Positions 20,352 through 28,604 of a stretch of DNA of 35,410 bases are shown piece by piece. The translations under genes were made by a program, and so were the position numbers. This DNA is from a virus, in the IMG/VR virus record IMGVR_UViG_3300043409_000119, positions 1 through 35,410 of that record. One strand, written 5' to 3'. The notes under the pieces are model-generated. The model worked only from the letters and a program-made list of their open reading frames with translations. It was not told where the DNA came from and searched no databases. The stretch's first letter is position 1. Every line of letters starts with the position of its first letter.

Positions 20352-20530
20352 TGTATGTAGAACGCCAAGGGGTTAATCTTGCCCCAAAGATAAAAGAACT
20401 TGAAATGCGTGTCGAAATGTTAGAAAATGTGGTAAATGAGTTAAAATTGGACAAACCCCGAATGGGTCGCCCTCCAAAGGACAAAAATGGCACAAACCGA
20501 GTTACTGTCGATAATCCAAGCAGAGATTGA
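20351..20530 (+). CDS. Small coiled-coil protein with AT-hook-like motif
   Basis: A 59-residue protein starting MYVERQGVNLAPKIKELEMR. A leucine heptad pattern (VEMLENVVNELKL) predicts a coiled coil, followed by PRMGRPPKDKN, whose GRP core with flanking basic residues resembles an AT-hook for the DNA minor groove. It starts on the terL stop (TAATG) and its last 44 bases lie inside the portal gene in another frame. It might help packaging initiation, an inference from its place between terL and portal. Confidence 0.65.
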   Translation: MYVERQGVNLAPKIKELEMRVEMLENVVNELKLDKPRMGRPPKDKNGTNRVTVDNPSRD

Positions 20531-22622
20531 TGATTCTATTGGTTACATCGAATCCGAGACAGTCGAGCAGCGAAAACAATCATTAGAAGCCTATCTCCGA
20601 CAGCCATACGGCAACGAGGTGGAAGGCAAGAGCCAGATCGTTACAGGTGAGGTTGCAGAGGCCGTTGATGGTGCTTTGCCCTCACTTGTTCGCATTTTCA
20701 CAGGCTCAGATCAGATTGTTGTTTTTGAGCCACAAGGCCCAAGAGATGAAGCCTCTGCCAAGCAAGCTACTGATTACTCTAATTGGGTTTTCCACAGGGA
20801 TAACGATGGCGTAGCCATTCTCCATGATTGGTTTAAAGACGCATTGCTTCAGAAGGTAGGTATTGTTAAGGCCTACTGGCAAGACAAAGAAAACATCACC
20901 AAAGAGCGTTACTTCAATCTGTCTAACGATGAGTTAGCCATGTTGATGAGTGACGACACAATGGAGATTGTCGAGCAGGACACAGAAGACTTCCCTATGT
21001 TTGACCAGATGGGTCAACCTGCCATTGACCAGATGGGTCAGCCACTCATTAACTCTGTTCACAATGTTGTTGTCCAACAGAAAAAGATGGTCGGCAAGGT
21101 GGTAATCGAGAATGTACCCCCAGAGGAGTTTTTGATTAGCAAGAAGGCTAGAACGATTGCAGATAGCCCATTCGTAGCCCATCGTCAAATGTTGACTCGT
21201 AGTGATCTAGTGGCTATGGGCTTCAACAAGAAGCAAGTTGAAGGCTTGCAGATGGATGATGCGCTTGCCTACACTCCAGAGCGTGTGGCTCGTTTCTCTG
21301 CTGGTGAGCAACCCTACCAAGTACAGACTGATGACCCATCAATGCAAGAGATTGAGGTCTTTGAGTGCTATGTCAAAACTGATATAGATGGCAAAGGTAT
21401 TGCCACACTTGTTCAAGTCTTCTATGCAGGTAACGAGATTCTGCAAGACAAGAGGGGTAAGGAGATGGTTGAGGAAGTGGACTACGTTCCATTCCATTCA
21501 ATCTGCCCTATCCCAATTCCCCACAAGTTCTTTGGAAACTCACTTGCTGACAGAACAGTTGATCTTCAGTTAATCAAGACTACGATCACTCGACAGATTC
21601 TTGATAACCTCTATCTGACAAACAATGCACGAGTGGTTGCTGTTGAGGGTCAGGTAAACCTTGACGACTTGCTTACATCTACTGCTGGTGGTGTTATTCG
21701 TGCTAAGTCTCAAGGGGCTGTGTCGCAACTTAATGTGACCAATGTGGCTCAAGCGGCTTTCCCAATGCTTCAGTACTTGGACACAATCCAGTCGAAGCGT
21801 ACAGGTGTTTCTGATGCCTCACAAGGGCTAGACCCATCTATCTTGCAGAATGTCACAGCAGCAGCCATTGCTTCTATGCAACAAGCAGGTTCAGGCAAGA
21901 TTGAACTGATGGCTCGCATATTTGCTGAGACAGGTGTTAAGTCTCTGTTTAAGGGTATCTTGCATCTATTGTGTAAGTACCAAGACAAACCTCGTTTGGT
22001 TCGTATGCGTGGTGAGTTTATTGAGTTTGACCCTCGCACATGGGCTAACCAATATGACGTAGCCATTAACGTGGGCTTGGGTGCTGGTAACAGACAAGAG
22101 CAGATGGCTATGCTACAGATGATCGTTGCCAAACAAGAGCAATTGATTGGTCAGTACGGCCCTGCTAATCCTTATGTGTCTCCTGCTCAGTATCGTTCTA
22201 CCTTGGGCAGAATGATTGAGGCGGCAGGGTTTAAGGATAGTGCTGAGTTCTACAAGGCGATTTCACCAGAGCAAGATCAGCAATTGTCTAACCCACCTCC
22301 ACCACAAGAGCCTCCAATGCCTCCAGAAGTACAGGCATTGATGCAAAAGACTCAGGCTGAGATTCAAGCTAACCAACAGAAGGCTCAAGCTGATATGCAA
22401 TTGCAACAGCAACAGCAACAGATTGATATGCAAATGGCTCAACAAAAGGCGGCTCTTGAGATGCAGTTAATGCGTGAGAAAGAGGCTGCTAAGTTGCAAT
22501 TAGAGCGTGAGAAACAACAGGCTTACTTTGCTATGAAGCAACAAGAGTTTGAGATTGAGGCTCAATTGAAGGCTATGAAGGTCGGTGCTGGTATCACTTC
22601 TAACGTGGAGATCAAAGGATGA
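20487..22622 (+). CDS. Portal protein (P22-like)
   Basis: A 711-residue portal that forms the dodecameric DNA entry channel of the head. The N-terminus (SETVEQRKQSLEAYLRQPYG, then SQIVTGEVAEAVDGALPSL) and the central HSICPIPIPHKFFGNSLADR with TGVSDASQGLDPSILQNVTA are characteristic of P22-type and related podovirus portals. Residues from about 600 on are Gln/Ala/Lys-rich helix, matching the long barrel that P22 portal extends into the capsid. A short internal duplication, DQMGQP(A/L)I, lies near residue 172-184. AAAGGA precedes the start. Confidence 0.92.
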   Translation: MAQTELLSIIQAEIDDSIGYIESETVEQRKQSLEAYLRQPYGNEVEGKSQIVTGEVAEAVDGALPSLVRIFTGSDQIVVFEPQGPRDEASAKQATDYSNWVFHRDNDGVAILHDWFKDALLQKVGIVKAYWQDKENITKERYFNLSNDELAMLMSDDTMEIVEQDTEDFPMFDQMGQPAIDQMGQPLINSVHNVVVQQKKMVGKVVIENVPPEEFLISKKARTIADSPFVAHRQMLTRSDLVAMGFNKKQVEGLQMDDALAYTPERVARFSAGEQPYQVQTDDPSMQEIEVFECYVKTDIDGKGIATLVQVFYAGNEILQDKRGKEMVEEVDYVPFHSICPIPIPHKFFGNSLADRTVDLQLIKTTITRQILDNLYLTNNARVVAVEGQVNLDDLLTSTAGGVIRAKSQGAVSQLNVTNVAQAAFPMLQYLDTIQSKRTGVSDASQGLDPSILQNVTAAAIASMQQAGSGKIELMARIFAETGVKSLFKGILHLLCKYQDKPRLVRMRGEFIEFDPRTWANQYDVAINVGLGAGNRQEQMAMLQMIVAKQEQLIGQYGPANPYVSPAQYRSTLGRMIEAAGFKDSAEFYKAISPEQDQQLSNPPPPQEPPMPPEVQALMQKTQAEIQANQQKAQADMQLQQQQQQIDMQMAQQKAALEMQLMREKEAAKLQLEREKQQAYFAMKQQEFEIEAQLKAMKVGAGITSNVEIKG

Positions 22623-23032
22623 CCATAAGCGCACAAGAGCAACAAGAAGTTGCAAAGATTGCCAATGACTACTTTCTAAAGGAATTAGGCTCTCAGAAAG
22701 AAGCAGACTTAGCAATGGGTAAATTGGCTAAACTTGTACAAGATAAAGGTGCAAAGTTAGTCCATCTTGGAAATGTTCTTTTTCTGGTTCTTGTTAGAGG
22801 TAAAGGAATCGTAGAGATTCATACTATGGGTAACGAGCCAAACCCAATGGATTTAGTTAAAGACTTTGTAGATTTAGCTAATTATCTAAAGAATATCAAG
22901 ACCAAGGTTGTTTACACATACAGCGAAGACAACAAATTTGCAAGAATAGCCAAGTTAACTGGATTACCAATTCGACAGGAAAAAGCTGTTATGAATGGTA
23001 AAGAAGTTAATGTTTACATTTTGGAGTTTTAA
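22619..23032 (+). CDS. GNAT-like fold protein in head cluster
   Basis: A 137-residue protein starting MTISAQEQQEVAKIANDYFL. The order helix, strand (NVLFLVLVRGKGIVEIHTM), acidic/Asn turn, helix (LVKDFVDLANYLK), strand (KVVYTYSEDN), helix (KFARIAKLTG) and final strand (VNVYILEF) recalls degenerate acetyltransferase-like folds seen near portal genes in phages. No clear acetyl-CoA loop was found, so an enzymatic role is doubtful. It is coupled to portal by ATGA, and its last codons carry the ribosome site for the next gene. Confidence 0.65.
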   Translation: MTISAQEQQEVAKIANDYFLKELGSQKEADLAMGKLAKLVQDKGAKLVHLGNVLFLVLVRGKGIVEIHTMGNEPNPMDLVKDFVDLANYLKNIKTKVVYTYSEDNKFARIAKLTGLPIRQEKAVMNGKEVNVYILEF

Positions 23033-24169
23033 ATGCCAGCAGTCATTCCAGTATTAGCGGTAACAGGTGCGTCTGCGGCAATCGGTACTGCTGCGGCTGC
23101 GGCAATCGGGCTAGGTACAGTAGGTGCGGTAGCGGCTACTGCAATCGGTACGGGTATTGTCGCTGGTGGCATGACAGCCCTAGAGGGTGGTGATGTTGGT
23201 GATGTGCTTGAATCAGCTATTGTTGGTGGTGCGACAACCTATGTCGGTGGAAGTATTGGTGAATTTTTAGGTGGCGCATCTGATGTTGTTGGTGGTGAAA
23301 TAACTTCTGGAGTGCCATCTTTGGATGAAACTGGTGGATTGCTTGGTGGTGATTTATCTTCATCTACTAGCGGCTACTATGATGAGATCACAGGAAGTTT
23401 TATCCCTGATGCAAGTGGTGTTCTGCAAGGCCCATTAGTTGATACAAGTAATACAGCAGGTTACTACAACGAAATCACAGGAGATTTTGTCCCTGATGCT
23501 AGTGGCCCACTACAAAACCCATTAGTAGATACGAGCAACACAAGTGGTTACTACAATGAGATTACTGGTGATTTTGTACCTGATGCAAATGGCCCATTGC
23601 AGAACCCATTAACTGAGGCGAGTGGAACAAACTACGAGTCAATGGATGGGTACTTCTATGACAAAACTACAGACACATGGTTAACACCAAGTGGTGAGTC
23701 AATTAGCGTTAATGCACAAGGCGAAGCTATCAATGCTGATGGCACTAAAAACCTTAACATTAAGGCATCCGATGCTTTGCGTTTAGCGGCACTTGCTGCT
23801 GGTGGTGCTGGTGCGGCTAATTTGGCTGATAGTTTTGGTGGAAAGTTTGATATTGTTCCTATCCCTAGTGATTGGACAAGCCCTCCTCCTACATCAGTAG
23901 CGGCTTTTACTCCTCTCGCACCGATTGATTTTGGCAACCAAGAGATGCTACGTGGCACTCAATGGGAACAGCTACTAAGCCCTACCTATAATCAGCCAGT
24001 ACCAACCCCTGCTGTTCCCACAAACCCATCTAACATGAGTTTTGAGGAGTTAACCAAGATTTTGGGTGGCTCAAGAACTTCAGTACCTACGCAAAACGTA
24101 ACAATCAACGATGTAATTGCAGGAATACAAAGCCAATATGGACAAACACCTCAAGGCTCAATGGGCTAA
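23033..24169 (+). CDS. Virion-type protein with three 29-residue repeats
   Basis: A 378-residue protein. Residues 1-80 are Ala/Gly rich and hydrophobic (AIGTAAAAAIGLGTVGAVAA), possibly membrane-active. Residues 114-200 are three repeats of 29 residues beginning GYYDEITG or GYYNEITG and containing PLVDTSNT. A degenerate fourth unit (GYFYDKTTDTWLTPSGES) follows. A second hydrophobic stretch (about 245-265) and a Pro/Thr-rich tail complete it. It lies between portal and scaffold, so it may be an internal head or ejected protein. No family was recognised. Confidence 0.72.
   Translation: MPAVIPVLAVTGASAAIGTAAAAAIGLGTVGAVAATAIGTGIVAGGMTALEGGDVGDVLESAIVGGATTYVGGSIGEFLGGASDVVGGEITSGVPSLDETGGLLGGDLSSSTSGYYDEITGSFIPDASGVLQGPLVDTSNTAGYYNEITGDFVPDASGPLQNPLVDTSNTSGYYNEITGDFVPDANGPLQNPLTEASGTNYESMDGYFYDKTTDTWLTPSGESISVNAQGEAINADGTKNLNIKASDALRLAALAAGGAGAANLADSFGGKFDIVPIPSDWTSPPPTSVAAFTPLAPIDFGNQEMLRGTQWEQLLSPTYNQPVPTPAVPTNPSNMSFEELTKILGGSRTSVPTQNVTINDVIAGIQSQYGQTPQGSMG
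23372..23632 (+). repeat. Three 87-bp in-frame tandem repeats
   Basis: Units at 23372-23458, 23459-23545 and 23546-23632 each encode 29 residues starting GYY(D/N)EITG. Units two and three are nearly identical in protein but differ at many third codon positions, so the duplication is old and kept by selection. Confidence 0.88.
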
Positions 24170-24377
24170 GAATCTGTTAGCTGATGACTTTTTCAAAGAA
24201 GTCATAGATAACTTGAAAAAAGAGCAGATTAGTGTGATAATAAACACAAATAGTAGTGATATTGGTGTTAGGGAAGATGCTTATCGCCATATCAAAACAA
24301 TCGATTTGATTACAGGACACCTAGAAGGCTTGGCCTCGGAAACTCTAATCAAAGAGAAGAAGTGGAAGATTCTTTAG
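24138..24377 (+). CDS. Small helical protein before scaffold
   Basis: A 79-residue protein starting MDKHLKAQWAKNLLADDFFK and ending GLASETLIKEKKWKIL, with YRHIKTIDLITGHLE. Proteins with this helical hairpin and the C-terminal EKKWKIL-type end regularly occur just before the scaffold in P22-like phages. The start at 24138 gives the N-terminus typical of the family; the 32-base overlap with the previous gene is out of frame. The function is unknown, perhaps head assembly. Confidence 0.75.
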   Translation: MDKHLKAQWAKNLLADDFFKEVIDNLKKEQISVIINTNSSDIGVREDAYRHIKTIDLITGHLEGLASETLIKEKKWKIL

Positions 24378-24419
24378 GGGAAACCCTAACCTCCGTCTAG
24401 AAGGTGTCTAGCGATTTTT
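24374..24419 (+). promoter_or_regulatory. Two small hairpins between head genes
   Basis: TTAGGG and CCCTAA pair around the tetraloop GAAA (24374-24389), starting within the stop codon of the preceding gene. CTAGA and TCTAG pair around AGGTG (24397-24411), followed by CGATTTTT. The second may be a weak terminator, or both may be RNA processing or stability elements ahead of scaffold and capsid genes. Confidence 0.5.
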
Positions 24420-24429
24420 GAGATGACAA

Positions 24430-25353
24430 ATGGAAAACACCAACCCAAGCGGGAGTGAAAGCCTAAATGTAAACGAAGCCGCTTCAGCGTTTGAAAGTCT
24501 GATGGGTGATTCTGAGGAAGCCGAACAAGGCCAAGCCGAAGGACAGCCAGAGGAAGTTGAAACGAATGATGAAGTTGAGTACTCAGAGGAATCTGAAGAA
24601 CCCAAGCCAAGATATAAAGTCAAGGCAAGTGGTGAGGAAGTTGAGGTAGAACTTGACGAACTTATCAAGGGTTATCAACAAGGTGCAGATTACACTAAAA
24701 AGTCTCAGGCTCTAGCTGAACAACGTAAGGCTCTTGAAGCTGAACGTCAACATTTAGAGTATGTGAAACAAGAGCGACAAGCATATGCTCAGAAATTGAA
24801 GGCGTTGGATAGCTTCCTTACGCAACAAGATCAGGGTGTTAACTTAGATGTTCTAAAGGAAACAGACCCCATTGGTTATGCCGTGGCGGTTGCTGAACAG
24901 AGTCAGCGAGATAAACAGTTAGCAGTAGTTAGAGCCGAACAGCAAAGACTTGCCCAACAGCAACAATCTGAGCAACAAGCCTCTCTGCAAAGCCATCTCC
25001 GTTCTGAGTCTGAGAAGTTAACAAGTCTGATTCCTGAGTTAGCTACTGCACAGGGTGATGCGGTTCGGAAACAAATCCGTGACTATGCGAAGTCTGTTGG
25101 GTGGTCTGACCAAGAACTCAGTCAACTATATGACAGTCGTGCTGTGGTGACTTTGTATAACGGGATGAAGTATCAGCAACTTCAAAAGAGCAAGCCAGAG
25201 GTAAACAAGAAACTTCAAGCTGCCCCTAAGATGATGCGATCAGGAACTTCTGCCCCTCCTACTAAGTCGTCAGGTGATAAACAGGCGATGCAAAGGTTGC
25301 GTGAGACAGGAAAAGTCTCAGACGCTGCCAAAGCATTTGAACGATTCTTTTAA
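24430..25353 (+). CDS. Scaffolding protein
   Basis: A 307-residue, mainly helical protein. Residues 1-60 are very acidic (SEEAEQGQAEGQPEEVETND). Residues 60-110 contain RYKVKASGEEVEVELDELIK and GYQQGADYTKKSQALAEQRK, the short beta motif and helix usual for phage scaffolds. A long Gln-rich coiled coil follows, and the C-terminus (LRETGKVSDAAKAFERFF) is a basic helix that would bind the capsid protein. Length matches P22 scaffold (303 residues). The gene lies directly before the major capsid gene, the standard order. Confidence 0.9.
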   Translation: MENTNPSGSESLNVNEAASAFESLMGDSEEAEQGQAEGQPEEVETNDEVEYSEESEEPKPRYKVKASGEEVEVELDELIKGYQQGADYTKKSQALAEQRKALEAERQHLEYVKQERQAYAQKLKALDSFLTQQDQGVNLDVLKETDPIGYAVAVAEQSQRDKQLAVVRAEQQRLAQQQQSEQQASLQSHLRSESEKLTSLIPELATAQGDAVRKQIRDYAKSVGWSDQELSQLYDSRAVVTLYNGMKYQQLQKSKPEVNKKLQAAPKMMRSGTSAPPTKSSGDKQAMQRLRETGKVSDAAKAFERFF

Positions 25354-25367
25354 TTTTGGAGTTTTAA

Positions 25368-26318
25368 ATGGCTACCTATCAAACATATACCGCTATCGGT
25401 CAGCGTGAAGACCTTTCGGATGTTATCTACTCGATTTCACCAACAGATGTTCCTTTTATGTCTTCCATTGGCAAGACAAAGGCTACTGCTGTTCTGCACG
25501 AGTGGCAGACAGACAGTTTGGCTGCCGCAGTCTTGACCAATTATGCTGTTGAAGGCGACACCGCTTCTGACGCTACTATGTCTCCAACTACCCGTGTTGG
25601 TAATCGTTGCCAGATCGCCCAGAAGACTGTGAAGATTTCTGGCACTTTGCAAGCTGTTGACAAAGCTGGTCGTAAGTCTGAAAAGGCTTATCAGTTGGCT
25701 AAAGCCTCTAGCGAAATCAAGCGCGACATGGAAACAACCCTGTTGAGCAACCAGACTGCTGCTAACGGCAACAGTTCTACTGCTCGCAAATTGGGTGGTC
25801 TGCAAGCATGGTTGAACAGCAACTATGATGGCGGTACTTCTGGCGTGGCTGGTGACTTGGGCACTACTGCTCGTACTGATGGTACAAATCGTACTTTCAC
25901 AGAAGACATTTTGAAGACTGTTATCAAAGAAGTTTACGCTTCTGGTGGCAATCCTAAAGTGTTGATGGTCAACCCTGCACACAAGCAATTGGTGTCTGCT
26001 TTTACAGGTATCGCTGCACAGCGTTTCATGGCCCCTGCCAATACCCCCACCACTATCGTCAGCGCGGCTGATGTTTATTTAAGCGACTTCGGAGCAATTT
26101 CTATCGTTCCGAACCGCTTTATGACGTCTACCAATAACTGCAACGAGACAGCGTTTATCGTTGACCCTGACATGGCTGCTATTGCTTACTTGCGCCCATT
26201 CCAGACCAACGAGTTGGCTGTTACTGGTGACAATGAGTCCACACAATTGCTGTGCGAGTTCACATTGGAAGTTAAGAACCAAGCTGCTCACGGCATTTTG
26301 GCTGACCTCACACCTTAA
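25368..26318 (+). CDS. Major capsid protein (SU10/DUF5309-like)
   Basis: A 316-residue HK97-fold capsid protein. MATYQTYTAIGQREDLSDVI, SPTDVPFMSSIGKTKATAVL, HEWQTDSLAAA and the later QKTVKISGTLQAVDKAGRK with GGLQAWL are the hallmark sequence of the SU10-type capsid family (DUF5309). It follows GGAG at optimal spacing and ends before a strong terminator, as expected for the most abundant product. Codon choice seems richer in C/G-ending codons than in neighbours, consistent with high expression. Confidence 0.93.
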   Translation: MATYQTYTAIGQREDLSDVIYSISPTDVPFMSSIGKTKATAVLHEWQTDSLAAAVLTNYAVEGDTASDATMSPTTRVGNRCQIAQKTVKISGTLQAVDKAGRKSEKAYQLAKASSEIKRDMETTLLSNQTAANGNSSTARKLGGLQAWLNSNYDGGTSGVAGDLGTTARTDGTNRTFTEDILKTVIKEVYASGGNPKVLMVNPAHKQLVSAFTGIAAQRFMAPANTPTTIVSAADVYLSDFGAISIVPNRFMTSTNNCNETAFIVDPDMAAIAYLRPFQTNELAVTGDNESTQLLCEFTLEVKNQAAHGILADLTP

Positions 26319-26334
26319 TCTAAGGTAACTCCGA

Positions 26335-26375
26335 AAAATGCCTCAGACTTAAACCTCTGGGGCATTTTCTTTTCT
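26335..26375 (+). terminator. Strong terminator after capsid gene
   Basis: AAAATGCCTCAGA (26335-26347) pairs over 13 bases with TCTGGGGCATTTT (26356-26368), with one wobble pair, around an 8-base loop. The T-rich tail TTTTCTTTTC follows. It should end or sharply reduce the capsid transcript. Confidence 0.88.
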
Positions 26376-26383
26376 AGTCAAAC

Positions 26384-26392
26384 TGATAGAAT
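26384..26392 (+). promoter_or_regulatory. Tail-unit promoter (extended -10)
   Basis: TGATAGAAT is an extended -10 (TGn plus TAGAAT) just after the capsid terminator. The expected transcription start coincides with the ATG at 26399, and no ribosome site is present, so the first tail-unit gene may be translated from a leaderless message. Confidence 0.5.
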
Positions 26393-26398
26393 TGCACT

Positions 26399-26704
26399 AT
26401 GGAAAACTTTAGACAAACTGCTGTTCATGCCGATGGCGAAGGTGGCATCGTTATTCAGACTCGTCAGGATGTTACTGACATTGTTGAGCAGAACAAAAAA
26501 GAATATAACTCGTTTGACGAGAGAGCAAGATGGTCTGACCAACTGTTTGGTAACAAGGTTGCCTCGATTCCAATGACAGTTATTGATGACCTCAACAAAG
26601 CTGGAATCATGCGAGGTTTTGCTGTTCTTGATGACAAGCGTTTTGCTGCTTGGTTAAATGACCCAATGAATCGTGCATGGCGCACTAGAACAGGAGTAGT
26701 ATGA
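26399..26704 (+). CDS. Small protein of the head-tail unit
   Basis: A 101-residue protein starting MENFRQTAVHADGEGGIVIQ, then RQDVTDIVEQNKKEYNSFDE and LNDPMNRAWRTRTGVV. Similar small proteins (beta strand, QDV..IVE helix, C-terminal NDP..R.WRT) precede adaptor genes in many podovirus-like phages and have no named function. The ATG lies about 7 bases after the -10 box with no ribosome site. It overlaps the adaptor gene by ATGA. Confidence 0.75.
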   Translation: MENFRQTAVHADGEGGIVIQTRQDVTDIVEQNKKEYNSFDERARWSDQLFGNKVASIPMTVIDDLNKAGIMRGFAVLDDKRFAAWLNDPMNRAWRTRTGVV

Positions 26705-27321
26705 GTTTCGCAACATACTCTGACTTACAGACCTCTATCGCAGGTTATCTTGCTAGATCAGATTTGACTAGCCAGATTCCAGACTTCATTACCTTTGCTG
26801 AGAATCGCCTCCGCAGAGAATTGCGTGTTCGTCAGATGCTAAAGTCTGTAACGACTGCAACTGTTTCAGGTGACGCAACTGTTGAAGTTCCTAGCGACTT
26901 CTTACAGATTCGTGATTTTGTCGTTCTGACAAACCCAATTCAACCATTGAGTTACTCTAGTCCATCTACGTTGTCTAATGACCCAAGAGCATCAGAAGTT
27001 GGTGTTCCTAAGTCTTATACGATCTTGGCTAACGAGTTCTTACTGTCGCCTCCTCCTGATGGTGTTTATACACTCAGGCTCTTGTATTACTGTGCTCCAG
27101 CATATCTGTCTAGTTCAAACACATCTAACGTGTTCCTAACTGTTGCACCAGATGCGTTACTTTATGCTGCATTGTTGGAAGCAGAGCCATATCTTTTCAA
27201 CGATGGTCGAATCAATACATGGGGAACTATGTACGACAGAGCGATCTCCTCCCTTACCAAGTCTGATGAAAGCACTCAGTACTCTGGTGTCCCATTAGCA
27301 ATGAAACTTACTGCAAGGTGA
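26701..27321 (+). CDS. Head-tail adaptor protein
   Basis: A 206-residue protein. The N-terminus MSFATYSDLQTSIAGYLARS, then IPDFITFAENRLRRELRVRQ, is the helical pattern of podovirus adaptor proteins that bind beneath the portal. The centre is beta rich (VEVPSDFLQIRDFVVLT), and the C-terminus (LLYAALLEAEPYLFNDGRIN, then WGTMYDRAISSL) is helical again. It matches the adaptor family found in SU10-type phages. The adaptor closes the filled head and connects it with the nozzle. Confidence 0.87.
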   Translation: MSFATYSDLQTSIAGYLARSDLTSQIPDFITFAENRLRRELRVRQMLKSVTTATVSGDATVEVPSDFLQIRDFVVLTNPIQPLSYSSPSTLSNDPRASEVGVPKSYTILANEFLLSPPPDGVYTLRLLYYCAPAYLSSSNTSNVFLTVAPDALLYAALLEAEPYLFNDGRINTWGTMYDRAISSLTKSDESTQYSGVPLAMKLTAR

Positions 27322-27325
27322 AACT

Positions 27326-27712
27326 ATGGCTGAAATGTCTAACTATCTCGAAAATGCGTTAATCAATGTAACGCTACGAGCAACCTCCTACACAGCACCA
27401 ACAACTGTGTATGTGGCACTTTATACCTCTGACCCAACTGATGCTGATACAGGAACAGAGTGTTCTGGTACTAGCTATGCTCGTCAGGCTGTGACATTTG
27501 GTGCGCCTAGCAATGGTGCGACTACCAACTCTGCGGCTGTTGAGTTTCCTCAAGCTGGTGGCGCATGGGGTACGATTACACACATTGGAATCCGTGATGC
27601 TTTGACTACTGGCAACTTGCTGTATCACACACCTTTGGATGCGTCTAAGACTATTGCAACTGGTGATGTGTTTCGCATTGCCTCTGGTTCATTGAGCGTC
27701 ACATTGGCGTGA
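27326..27712 (+). CDS. Gp80-like structural protein (head fibre or tail)
   Basis: A 128-residue beta-rich protein: MSNYLENALINVTLRATSYT, then PTTVYVALYTSDPTDADTGT and WGTITHIGIRDALTTGNLLY. The SNYLEnALLN start, the VYVALYTSDP strand and the HIGIRDA motif define a widespread phage structural family (related to mycobacteriophage gp80, from memory). It probably decorates the virion. A second in-frame ATG (MSNYLEN) three codons later is an alternative start. Confidence 0.82.
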   Translation: MAEMSNYLENALINVTLRATSYTAPTTVYVALYTSDPTDADTGTECSGTSYARQAVTFGAPSNGATTNSAAVEFPQAGGAWGTITHIGIRDALTTGNLLYHTPLDASKTIATGDVFRIASGSLSVTLA

Positions 27713-27713
27713 G

Positions 27714-28604
27714 ATGGCTGATTTACTGCCTCCGTGGACAATTGACTCGCTAGACAATTTAAAGTCTAGCATTGATGACTTAACACTCACACTCGATAGT
27801 CCACTCTACACAACCTCAGTAACCCTATGGGATGCCTATGGGTCTGTGAGTGCTTCTGCGACTGTTACGGCTGATGCTGTAAGGGTTCAGTATGGTGTAG
27901 CGGCAGTAAATGGAACGGCAGATGTAACGGCTAGTGGAACTAGGGTTCAGTTTGCTAGTGCAAGTATTACAGGCTCTGCAAGTGCTTCATGCGAAGGTAT
28001 AAGAGTACAGTTTGGCTCTGGTGCTGTAGATGGAAATGCGACTGTTACTGCTGATGCGATAAGAGTTCAGTTTGCCTCTGGAAGTATTACGGGTAATGCT
28101 GATGTAACGGCTATTGGAACTCGTGTTCAATTTGCTGATGCGTCAATTACTGGTACTGCTGATGTAACTGCTCTTGGTGGAATCGTAGCCAATGGTGTGG
28201 CATCTATCACAGGCAATGCAACAGTAACTGCTGATGCGATTAGGGTTCGTGATGCTGTAGGAACAATAACTGGTACTGCGACATTCACAACCAATGGTGG
28301 CATTGTTGCGGATGCCAATGCGAGTATCACTTGTAATACAGATTTTACGGCTTCTGCTTCCGCAATTTACGCAGGGTTGGCTAGTATTACTGGTACGGCT
28401 ACGATCACAGCCAATGGTCATATTCTTGGAAAGAACTGGACACCAGTACCAGAGGATGACAACACTTGGACTCCTGTATCAACAGATTCAAATACATGGA
28501 CTGCTGTTTCTAGCGACACAAATACTTGGACACCAGTATCAGCTAACGACAACACATGGACAATTCAGGCTCAAGGAAGTAACACATGGCTACGACAAAA
28601 TTAA
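27714..28604 (+). CDS. Repetitive beta-structured virion protein
   Basis: A 296-residue protein. Residues 10-32 share the pattern SSIDDLTLTLDSPLY with the nozzle protein encoded next. Residues 50-240 are about nine repeats of 20 residues with the pattern ASITGxADVTAxGxRVQF, predicting a regular beta solenoid. The C-terminus is five units of about 10 residues, NTWTPVS-like, each with Trp. It is probably a spike or appendage attached to the nozzle. Its last 19 bases overlap the nozzle gene. Confidence 0.72.
   Translation: MADLLPPWTIDSLDNLKSSIDDLTLTLDSPLYTTSVTLWDAYGSVSASATVTADAVRVQYGVAAVNGTADVTASGTRVQFASASITGSASASCEGIRVQFGSGAVDGNATVTADAIRVQFASGSITGNADVTAIGTRVQFADASITGTADVTALGGIVANGVASITGNATVTADAIRVRDAVGTITGTATFTTNGGIVADANASITCNTDFTASASAIYAGLASITGTATITANGHILGKNWTPVPEDDNTWTPVSTDSNTWTAVSSDTNTWTPVSANDNTWTIQAQGSNTWLRQN

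Noticed and set aside
25437-25988. Minus-strand open frame of 183 codons opposite the capsid gene
   Set aside because: It is antisense to a certain capsid gene. Its Ser/Thr/Cys-rich product is what the complement of biased capsid codons gives.
27890-28430. Regularly spaced repeats resembling a CRISPR array
   Set aside because: Spacing of about 60 bases follows a 20-residue protein repeat in one open frame, the units are diverged, and there are no unique spacers or cas genes.
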